From an uncultured Porphyromonas sp. (GTDB lineage Bacteria > Bacteroidota > Bacteroidia > Bacteroidales > Porphyromonadaceae): 36,630 bases of DNA. The stretch spans positions 1-36,630 of the forward strand of contig URDQ01000011.1 of the NCBI GenBank assembly GCA_900546675.1. Reading direction: 5' to 3'. The notes below the pieces were generated by a model. It was not told the DNA's origin. It saw nothing but the letters and a program-made list of their open reading frames with translations, and ran no database searches. The position numbers and the translations under genes were made by a program. This document shows, piece by piece, positions 9,712-17,130 of the stretch (the stretch's first letter is position 1; every line of letters begins with the position of its first letter).

Positions 9712-9995
9712 CATATGGGTGAAACTCCAGTTTCATACGGGTGAAACTCCAGTTTCATACGGAGGGAACTACAGTTTCATACGGAGGGAACTACAGTTTC
9801 ATACGGAGGGAAAGGCAATCCCCACGTGGGAATTCTCAATTCGCCACGTAGAAAACGAAAAATCCCCACGTAGGCGAGAAGCAAAACTTCGGAGGAATCA
9901 AATGAAACTTCGGAGGAAATGATTCGTCTCCACGTGGAAAATGAAAATTAGCCACGTGAGGAACGTCAATTCTCCACGTGGCTATCGTATTTTAT
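9712..9995. repeat. Array of degenerate 22-bp tandem units
   Basis: Fills most of the 541-bp gap between the S41 peptidase gene and uvrA. Four clean 22-bp units start at 9712, 9734, 9756 and 9778 and a decayed one at 9800, sharing CATACGG and AGTTT blocks. Each of the first two holds the palindrome GAAACT-CC-AGTTTC. The same phase continues as CCACGT boxes starting at 9822, 9844, 9866, 9930, 9952 and 9974, several being perfect CCACGTGG palindromes. Between 9866 and 9930 are two GAAACTTCGGAGGAA-like units 21 bp apart. An open frame through the array (9653-9922) is low-complexity translation of the repeat and is not called a gene. Confidence 0.85.
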
Positions 9996-10063
9996 CGTCT
10001 CTATTGACTAGAGCACAACAGCCAAAAGCCAACCGCCCCCTACTCCTTATCGTAGAAAAGCAC

Positions 10064-10071
10064 TATATTTG
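10064..10071 (+). promoter_or_regulatory. Possible -7 element of uvrA
   Basis: TATATTTG matches TAnnTTTG and ends 27 nt before the uvrA ATG. No TTG lies at the expected 19-nt distance upstream, so the assignment is weak. Confidence 0.35.
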
Positions 10072-10098
10072 TGGGCTACGAACTGCATATCTAGATAA

Positions 10099-13038
10099 AT
10101 GGACAAGGACAGACGGATAGACGCTCACACGGATAGACCTAACGACAGCGACACACACGCCTCAGCTTCTGAGCAGGAGCTATGGGCGATGGGCGCCATC
10201 GAGGTACATGGCGCTCGTGTACACAACCTGAAGAATATTGATGTCTCGCTACCTCGCCATAAGTTGACCGTCGTGACGGGACTCTCGGGGAGTGGTAAGT
10301 CTTCGCTAGCCTTTGACACGCTACTAGCTGAGGGGCAGAGACGCTATCTAGATACGTTCTCCTCTTATGCGCGCAGCTTCATCGGGGGCGGGGGCGGGCG
10401 ACCTGACGTAGATGAGATCGTGGGGCTTAGTCCCGTGGTCGCTATCGAGCAGAAGAGTGCCTCGACCAATCCCCGCTCTACCGTCGGCACCGTGACGGAG
10501 ATCTACGACTACCTTCGTATCCTCTACGCACGTGTCGGCACCCCTTACTCCTACCTCACGGGCAAAGAGATGGTGCGCTACACCGAGGAGCAGGTCGTGG
10601 AGCATATTATGGAGCAGTACGCTGACGAGGGGATCTACATCTTGGCTCCCATCGTGGTCGATCGCAAGGGACACTACCGTGAGCTTTTCGAGCAGATGAG
10701 ACGACGTGGCTTCCTCCACGCTTACATTGATGGTGAGGTGTGCGAGCTGACGCCTGGCATGCGACTCAACCGCTTCTCCATACACTATGTCAGTGTCGTA
10801 GTGGACAAGTGTACCGTACGTGAGAGCAATAAGCAGCGCATCACCGAAGCGGTGGGCATAGCGATGAAGCTCGGAGAGGGGGTCATCGATGTGATGCGAC
10901 GTGATAGCACAGAGATACAGCATCTGAGCAAGCGCCTGATGGACCCCGAGAGTGGCATCGCCTATCCAGACGCTTCACCAGCCGACTTCTCGTTCAATTC
11001 GCCTCGTGGCTACTGCAAGCGCTGTAAAGGCTTAGGACGTGTGGGCGTGCTAGACATAGACAAAGTGGTGGTCGATCCGAAGGTCTCTATACGCAATGGA
11101 GCGATCGTACCCATCGGGCGATACAAGAAGCGCATCCTACTCTTTACCTCTATCGAGGAGATCTTAAAGGAGCATGGCTGTACGATAGACACACCATTTG
11201 AAAAGATTCCCGCAGAGGCGGTCGAGCAGATATTCTTTGGGGTCGACTCAGATGACGAGGACGATGAGGGCGAGGCACACTTTACCTTCGAAGGGGTCTC
11301 TCAATATGTGCGGGAGCTGGCAGAGGATGACGATGCTACTGCCTCTATGCGCAACTGGGCGGAAGAGTTCCTGACGGAGCAAACCTGTCCCGAGTGCCAC
11401 GGTCGACGCCTTAACCCGATAGCTCTCAGCTACAAGCTAGCGGGCTACTCCATCGCTGACCTGACGGAGCTAGACCTAGATCGTCTAGTAGAGCGACTAC
11501 GTGAGATCGAGAAGCAGCTGACGAAGAATCAGCAGAAGGTAGCGCACGAAGTGATCAAGGAGATATTGCTACGGGTCAACTTCTTGCTAGATGTGGGACT
11601 CTACTACCTCACACTCGCTCGTCCCTCCGCTTCGCTCAGTGGTGGCGAGTCACAGCGCATACGTCTCGCCACGCAGATTGGCACCGGACTGGTCGAGGTA
11701 CTCTATATATTAGATGAACCAGGCATCGGCCTGCACCAGCGTGACAACCGTATGCTCATAGATGCGCTCAAGAAGCTTCGTGATGGGCAAAACACGGTCC
11801 TCGTCGTAGAGCACGACCGAGATATGATGCTCGCAGCTGACTACCTAATCGATATGGGACCAGGAGCGGGTCGTCTCGGCGGGCATGTGACCTATCAGGG
11901 ATCACCCTCTGCGATTGGCGACACACATACACTCACCTGCGACTATCTGACCAATAGGCTAGCTATCCCGCTACCAGCAGCCTACCGACAGCCTACCGAC
12001 GATGCCTGGCTACGACTCAAGGGCTGCACGGGCAATAACCTTAAGAACGTAGATGTCTCTATACCGCTAGGACTCTTCGTCTGCGTCACAGGCGTGTCAG
12101 GTAGTGGTAAGTCTTCGCTCATCAACGGCACACTAGTGCCAATCATATCACAGCACCTCTATCGTAGCAAGCAGGCACCGCTCCCCTACTCGTCTGTCGA
12201 GGGCTTGGAGCTGATTGACAAGATAGCTTTCGTCGATCAGTCGCCTCTAGGACGCACCCCGAGGAGCAACCCAGCCACCTACACTGGTCTCTTTAGCGAG
12301 ATCCGCAACCTCTTTGTAAAAGTTCCCGAGAGCCGTGCACGTGGTTACAAGCCAGGGCGCTTCTCCTTTAATGTCAAGGGCGGGCGCTGCGAAGAGTGCA
12401 AGGGCAACGGCTACAAGACCATCTCGATGAACTTCCTCCCCGACGTAACAATCCCGTGCGACGTGTGCCGTGGCAAGCGCTACAATCGTGAGACCCTCGA
12501 GGTGCGCTACAAGGGCAAGAGCATAGCCGAGGTGCTAGATATGACCTTCAATCAGGCAGTCGAGTTCTTCGAACATATCCCCGCCCTCTACCGCAAGCTC
12601 TCTACGCTACAGCGAGTCGGGCTAGGCTATGTCAAGCTAGGTCAACCCTCTACGACCCTCTCGGGCGGTGAGAGCCAACGTGTCAAGCTGGCGACCGAGC
12701 TGTCGAAGCGAGACACGGGGCGCACCCTCTACGTCCTCGATGAGCCGACGACGGGACTACACTTTGAGGACATACGTGTCCTACTCAAGCTGGTCAACGA
12801 GCTGGTAGACCGTGGCAATACGGTACTCATCATCGAGCACAACCTAGATGTGATCAAGAGCGCCGACTACCTTATTGATATGGGACTAGAGGGCGGACGC
12901 AATGGCGGCGAGGTAATCTTCGCTGGCTCGCCACTAGAGATGGCGCAGAGCCCCGACACGCAGAGCTACACAGCGCACTACCTCAAGGAGGAGATGCAGC
13001 GCACCCCAACAACTGAATCTGACGAGCAGGCTTCCTAA
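10099..13038 (+). CDS. uvrA: Excinuclease ABC subunit UvrA
   Basis: DNA-damage recognition ATPase of nucleotide excision repair, 979 aa, with two ABC modules. Walker A GLSGSGKS is at 61-68 and GVSGSGKS at 665-672; ABC signatures LSGGE are near 513 and 854. The C-terminal zinc module is complete (C764, C767, C787, C790). In the first half only one CxxC pair is present (C306, C309), next to the usual FSFNSPRG; the partner pair of classical UvrA is missing. From memory this is shared by other Bacteroidetes UvrA proteins, so it is probably a lineage trait. An acidic insertion lies near residue 380 (DSDDEDDEGE). The Asp/Ser-rich N-terminal 30 residues extend beyond the usual start, so an internal Met (M31) is possible. 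First gene of an apparent repair operon with the SWIM protein and PcrA. Confidence 0.93.
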   Translation: MDKDRRIDAHTDRPNDSDTHASASEQELWAMGAIEVHGARVHNLKNIDVSLPRHKLTVVTGLSGSGKSSLAFDTLLAEGQRRYLDTFSSYARSFIGGGGGRPDVDEIVGLSPVVAIEQKSASTNPRSTVGTVTEIYDYLRILYARVGTPYSYLTGKEMVRYTEEQVVEHIMEQYADEGIYILAPIVVDRKGHYRELFEQMRRRGFLHAYIDGEVCELTPGMRLNRFSIHYVSVVVDKCTVRESNKQRITEAVGIAMKLGEGVIDVMRRDSTEIQHLSKRLMDPESGIAYPDASPADFSFNSPRGYCKRCKGLGRVGVLDIDKVVVDPKVSIRNGAIVPIGRYKKRILLFTSIEEILKEHGCTIDTPFEKIPAEAVEQIFFGVDSDDEDDEGEAHFTFEGVSQYVRELAEDDDATASMRNWAEEFLTEQTCPECHGRRLNPIALSYKLAGYSIADLTELDLDRLVERLREIEKQLTKNQQKVAHEVIKEILLRVNFLLDVGLYYLTLARPSASLSGGESQRIRLATQIGTGLVEVLYILDEPGIGLHQRDNRMLIDALKKLRDGQNTVLVVEHDRDMMLAADYLIDMGPGAGRLGGHVTYQGSPSAIGDTHTLTCDYLTNRLAIPLPAAYRQPTDDAWLRLKGCTGNNLKNVDVSIPLGLFVCVTGVSGSGKSSLINGTLVPIISQHLYRSKQAPLPYSSVEGLELIDKIAFVDQSPLGRTPRSNPATYTGLFSEIRNLFVKVPESRARGYKPGRFSFNVKGGRCEECKGNGYKTISMNFLPDVTIPCDVCRGKRYNRETLEVRYKGKSIAEVLDMTFNQAVEFFEHIPALYRKLSTLQRVGLGYVKLGQPSTTLSGGESQRVKLATELSKRDTGRTLYVLDEPTTGLHFEDIRVLLKLVNELVDRGNTVLIIEHNLDVIKSADYLIDMGLEGGRNGGEVIFAGSPLEMAQSPDTQSYTAHYLKEEMQRTPTTESDEQAS

Positions 13039-13075
13039 GCCACTCACTCATAGACACCTATTTATCTACTGGATT

Positions 13076-14458
13076 ATGGAACAGACAGATCCCAAGAAAC
13101 TCTCCAACCGCTATTGCCCCGAAGGCATGAGCGTCGAAGCATGGCAGATAGCCCTTCGCAAGCAGTTTGCCGAGCAAAATGACTTTACCGTCTCCCACCT
13201 AGACAAGAATCGTATCTGGGGAGACTATATGGTGCAGAGCGGATCAAACCACTACCGCGTCGCCTTTCGTGGCGTACGGAGTGACCGCAACTACTGCGCT
13301 TGTCTAGACTTTCGCACCAGCGGGCTAGGCACCTGCAAGCATATCGAGGCGGTCATCAACTACCTCTCGGAGGAGGTACCTGGCTATCCCTGGGGCACCA
13401 CCCCCTTCCAGCCCGACCGCACCTCTATCTTCATCAGTTACAAGGGCGGACGCACCATCGAGTGCAACATAGGCAAGGGCAAAGAGGAGCTATACGCTGA
13501 CTGGCAGGCACGCTACTTCGAGGGGACTCGACTCCCGCCAAAGCATTACCACCTCATCGACCAAATCACCCGAGAGGCAAAGGAACTCTCCAGTACCTTC
13601 CAGTGCTACGATGATGTCTACGAGATGATCCGTGGCTACCTCCGTCTCAACAATTGGCGGGAGCTAGTAACCAAAAAGCTCCCCACAGGCGAGCTACCAC
13701 AGCCTTACGTACAGGCTGAGAGTAGCCTCGAGATGCGACAGACACTCTACCAGCTCCTGCAGCAGAGCTACGGCATCATCCCAGCGCCTCACAGCGAGAC
13801 CATCATCGAGCCTATGATAGCGATGATGCGCTTCGTCTCCGTTCACGATCCAGGGCGTATGCTCATCATCGTACACAACGAGGAGGAGCAGAGCTTGTGG
13901 TACGAGATACTAGAGATGCGCGGTGTGACCGAGGGGGTCACCGTGGCGCTCTCCTCCGAGGTGACTAGACAAAACGCAAGCATCTCAGGAGCCTACAGCT
14001 TTGTCTATGTAGCTTGTGGCGAAAAGCTCAGCAAGTGGACCGATCCCGTCTCCATAGCGATCAAAAGACTCGTGATCAGCCACCTCTACATCTCAGTACC
14101 GCACCTTTCGCTCTTCACGCCCCTGCAGTTCTCCTCCATAACGCAGCATATCGACCCCTATCTGCTGGGGCCGACCTACCTCTTTATAGAGGATGCCAAG
14201 CAGTTCTTCCCGATGACCGACCTGCCCGAGCGATTACCTCAGCGGTTAGAGGGCTTAATCACCTTCCTGCCCGACGACCCCACCATACGCACCTACGAGC
14301 CACAGCAACCGACCACACCGAGCGAAGAGCCCGTATATGACGACGGGGTACTCCCCCACCAGCTCCTGCAAGCACTACGAGACGCTATAGCCGATCCCAA
14401 GCGACGCATACGCCTGCTCGAGACGCTAGACGCAATCCTCCAGGAAGAACAAGAGTAA
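13076..14458 (+). CDS. SWIM zinc-finger protein of unknown function
   Basis: Protein of 460 aa. A SWIM-type zinc finger is visible as C74-x-C76-x10-C87-x-H89 inside YCACLDFRTSGLGTCKHIEA. SWIM fingers mediate DNA or protein contacts and often sit at the N terminus of SNF2-type helicases. Here no Walker A or DEAH-type motif follows. The C-terminal half (about 240-410) has alternating hydrophobic strands such as MLIIVHNEEE that recall a helicase-like fold, but I cannot assign it. No signal peptide, so cytoplasmic. It starts 37 nt after uvrA, and its TAA is separated from the pcrA ATG by one base, implying translational coupling. A role as DNA-binding partner of UvrA or PcrA is inference from position and the SWIM finger. 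Confidence 0.8.
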   Translation: MEQTDPKKLSNRYCPEGMSVEAWQIALRKQFAEQNDFTVSHLDKNRIWGDYMVQSGSNHYRVAFRGVRSDRNYCACLDFRTSGLGTCKHIEAVINYLSEEVPGYPWGTTPFQPDRTSIFISYKGGRTIECNIGKGKEELYADWQARYFEGTRLPPKHYHLIDQITREAKELSSTFQCYDDVYEMIRGYLRLNNWRELVTKKLPTGELPQPYVQAESSLEMRQTLYQLLQQSYGIIPAPHSETIIEPMIAMMRFVSVHDPGRMLIIVHNEEEQSLWYEILEMRGVTEGVTVALSSEVTRQNASISGAYSFVYVACGEKLSKWTDPVSIAIKRLVISHLYISVPHLSLFTPLQFSSITQHIDPYLLGPTYLFIEDAKQFFPMTDLPERLPQRLEGLITFLPDDPTIRTYEPQQPTTPSEEPVYDDGVLPHQLLQALRDAIADPKRRIRLLETLDAILQEEQE

Positions 14459-14459
14459 T

Positions 14460-16829
14460 ATGGTAGACCTCACTGCACTCAACGAAGCACAGCGAGCTGC
14501 CGTTGTCTATAACGAAGGACCCGCCCTAGTCATCGCTGGGGCAGGCTCTGGCAAGACCCGCGTCATCACCTACAAGCTGGCTCACCTCGTAGACCAAGGG
14601 TGGAACCCGCAGCGACTCTACGCCCTCACTTTTACCAACAAAGCGGCCGGCGAGATGCGTTCACGTGTTAGCGAAATGCTTGGCGAAGGCATCGCTTATA
14701 GGCTACGCATGGGGACCTTTCACTCCATCTGTGGACGCATCCTGCGGCGCTATGCCCCACTGCTCGGCTACAGCCAGGACTACTCCATCTACGACACCAG
14801 TGACACCAAGGCGCTCATACGTAACTGCATCAAGGAGCTAGACCTCAGCGACAAGAACTACACCCCGACACGTGTCCTCAAGCGCATATCCGATGCGAAA
14901 AACATGCTCATCTCCCCACAAGCCTATGCCGCCAATCAGGAGATACGCAAGTACGATACGATGAATCACGAGGGCGAGCTCTACAAGCTCTACAGCCTCT
15001 ACACCCAGCGCTGCAAGGAGAGCAACTCGATGGACTTCGACGACCTCCTCTTCCTCCTCAACGTCCTCATACGCGACTTCCCCGAGGCGCACCAAGAGAT
15101 CAAGAGCGGCATAGACTTCCTCCTCATCGATGAGTATCAGGATACAAACACCTCGCAGTTTGAGCTAGCCCGTCACCTCGTCGCTGACCACAACCGCATC
15201 TTTGCCGTGGGCGACGATGCTCAGAGCATCTACTCCTTCCGAGGGGCGCGCATTGCCAATATCCTCAGCTTCAAGCAAGCTTTCGCTGGCGCCAAGCTCT
15301 TTAAGTTAGAGCAAAACTACCGCTCCACAGGCCATATCGTCAGCAGTGCAAATGCCCTCATCGAGCACAACCAGCAGCGCATCCCCAAGGAGGTCTACAC
15401 TGACCTCGGCGAGGGCGAGAAGCTACAGCTCTACCACTACACCTCGTCCGACGAGGAGGCGACACGACTCATCGACATCATCACGCAGCGACACGATGAG
15501 GAGCAGATACCGCTCTCTGACCAGACCATCATCTACCGCACGAATGCACAGAGCCGTAAGTTCGAGGAGGTTCTTCTCTCAGAGGGCATCCCCTACGTCA
15601 TCTACGGAGGTATGGCCTTCTACGCTCGTGCCGAGATCAAAGACGCTATAGCTTACCTCCAGCTCATCATCAACCCGCACAACGAGCTGGCACTGCGCCG
15701 AGCCATCGCCTATCCACGCAAAGGCATTGGCCACAAAACCCTCGAGAAGGTCGCTCTCTATGCGCAGCAACAAAGCCCGCAACTATCGCTCTACGACGCA
15801 CTCTGCGCCGCTATCGATAGTGCCGACCCTGTCGGTCTCAGCCGAGGCGTGCGCAACAAGATAGCTTCCTTTGTCAATCTCATCGACTCGCTCGCCACAG
15901 CTTATCAGCACTACGCCAAGCTCGAGGAGTGGATCGCACATATACTCCGTGAGAGCGGCATCGTCGCTGAGCTAACACGTGAAGACTCCGTCGAGAGCCA
16001 GGCCAAGCTGGACAACCTCAAGGAGTTTGTCAGCAGTGCCTCCGAGTTTGAGACTCGTTACCGACAGGACCCGCTCAACCTCTTTGCCGAGGAGCCACTT
16101 GGCACCGAACTGCTCAGCGCCTTTGCTCAGCAGATCCCCCTCTTGACCAACCAAGATCAGGACAATGTCGAGCAGCAGAGTGGTGCCACCCCACAGGATC
16201 GGATACAGCTCATGACCATCCACGCAGCCAAGGGACTAGAGTTCCCCTACGTCTACATCGCTGGTGTCGAAGAAAATCTCCTCCCTTCCTCGCGCAGCCT
16301 CGACACGGCCGAGATGATCGAAGAGGAGCGCCGACTCCTCTACGTCGGCATCACTCGAGCCCAAAAGCTCTGCACCCTCAGCTATACCAGCATACGTACG
16401 CGCAACGGCAAGACCGAGCTCATGATCCCCAGCCGCTTCATCGCCGAGCTACCACGAGCACACTACACCCTCCACGAGGAGGCAGACCCCATCGGCACCA
16501 GCGCACGTAGCTACACCACCAGCCAATGGCCAACAGCTAATAGCCAACACCCAACACCCAACAGCCAGCGACCAACAGCCAACAGCCAATGGCCAACGGC
16601 CAACAGCCAACAGCCAACAGCCCAACAGATGCTTGCGAAGAGTTCGCCCGTCAACGCCCTCGAGAGCATCGACGGCTACCACGTCGGCGACCGCGTGCGC
16701 CATCCACGTCATGGCGACGGCAAGATAGAGCGCATCGAGAGCGCTATGGGCGGCAAGCTCACCATCCACTTCGACGACGGCAGAACCCGCGAAGTCCTCA
16801 TCCGCTACACCCACCTAGACCATATATGA
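14460..16829 (+). CDS. pcrA: ATP-dependent DNA helicase, UvrD/PcrA family
   Basis: Superfamily 1A 3'-5' helicase of 789 aa, acting in excision repair and in clearing protein from DNA. Visible motifs: Q-motif LNEAQRAAV at the N terminus, Walker A GAGSGKT (27-33), motif Ia ALTFTNKAA, Walker B LLIDEYQDTN (near 220), motif III GDDAQSIYSFRGA, motif IV-V LMTIHAAKGLEFP and motif VI LLYVGITRAQK (near 627). The C-terminal 50 residues (from Y740, YHVGDRVRHPRHGDGKI) form the Tudor-like domain typical of PcrA, which binds RNA polymerase. Between the motor and the Tudor domain is a low-complexity linker of five heptapeptides (689-723, consensus QWPTANS) encoded by a 21-nt repeat. Coupled to the SWIM gene upstream (1-nt gap), downstream of uvrA. 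UvrD and PcrA names are interchangeable here. Confidence 0.94.
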   Translation: MVDLTALNEAQRAAVVYNEGPALVIAGAGSGKTRVITYKLAHLVDQGWNPQRLYALTFTNKAAGEMRSRVSEMLGEGIAYRLRMGTFHSICGRILRRYAPLLGYSQDYSIYDTSDTKALIRNCIKELDLSDKNYTPTRVLKRISDAKNMLISPQAYAANQEIRKYDTMNHEGELYKLYSLYTQRCKESNSMDFDDLLFLLNVLIRDFPEAHQEIKSGIDFLLIDEYQDTNTSQFELARHLVADHNRIFAVGDDAQSIYSFRGARIANILSFKQAFAGAKLFKLEQNYRSTGHIVSSANALIEHNQQRIPKEVYTDLGEGEKLQLYHYTSSDEEATRLIDIITQRHDEEQIPLSDQTIIYRTNAQSRKFEEVLLSEGIPYVIYGGMAFYARAEIKDAIAYLQLIINPHNELALRRAIAYPRKGIGHKTLEKVALYAQQQSPQLSLYDALCAAIDSADPVGLSRGVRNKIASFVNLIDSLATAYQHYAKLEEWIAHILRESGIVAELTREDSVESQAKLDNLKEFVSSASEFETRYRQDPLNLFAEEPLGTELLSAFAQQIPLLTNQDQDNVEQQSGATPQDRIQLMTIHAAKGLEFPYVYIAGVEENLLPSSRSLDTAEMIEEERRLLYVGITRAQKLCTLSYTSIRTRNGKTELMIPSRFIAELPRAHYTLHEEADPIGTSARSYTTSQWPTANSQHPTPNSQRPTANSQWPTANSQQPTAQQMLAKSSPVNALESIDGYHVGDRVRHPRHGDGKIERIESAMGGKLTIHFDDGRTREVLIRYTHLDHI
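16524..16628 (+). repeat. 21-nt in-frame repeat in the pcrA linker
   Basis: Five consecutive 21-nt units built from CCAACAGCCAA-like words encode QWPTANS, QHPTPNS, QRPTANS, QWPTANS and QQPTAQQ. All units are a multiple of three, so copy-number change would lengthen or shorten the linker without breaking the frame. Confidence 0.85.
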
Positions 16830-17130
16830 ATGACCGTTTTTAAGTCAGAGAGTCAACCATTTACGCTAGCATCGTACAGTTTCCTACGAATAAGAGTTTT
16901 CAAAATGGTCAACTTATCGACAAGTAGCGTATTTGCATAAGACTATATATGAGAGAGATACGATTTTTATTCGGACAACTTTTCAACAATCGATGCTTTT
17001 CCAGTTGATTTATTTGCCCACGTCAATTATTGGTTGTAATATTGCAGAGAATTTTGCGAAGTCAGACTTAGTCTCTCTAATTTGACTTCTGAACAGACTT
17101 ATTCTTGTAACCCTTCATACATCTATTCAA
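16830..17130. other. AT-rich spacer between pcrA and nrdJ
   Basis: 301 bases, clearly richer in A and T than the flanking genes. I see no open frame, no convincing terminator for pcrA and no exact TTG-N19-TAnnTTTG promoter. In particular no cobalamin riboswitch core is present before nrdJ. Confidence 0.6.

Noticed and set aside
9653..9922. 89-codon frame through the 22-bp array
   Set aside because: Its composition only reflects the repeat, and it starts inside the terminator stem of the upstream operon.
9712..9995. CRISPR array
   Set aside because: Units are contiguous with no constant repeat plus unique spacers of 30 bp or more, and no cas gene is near.
16830..17130. Riboswitch upstream of nrdJ
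   Set aside because: None of the cobalamin core words is present in this spacer.
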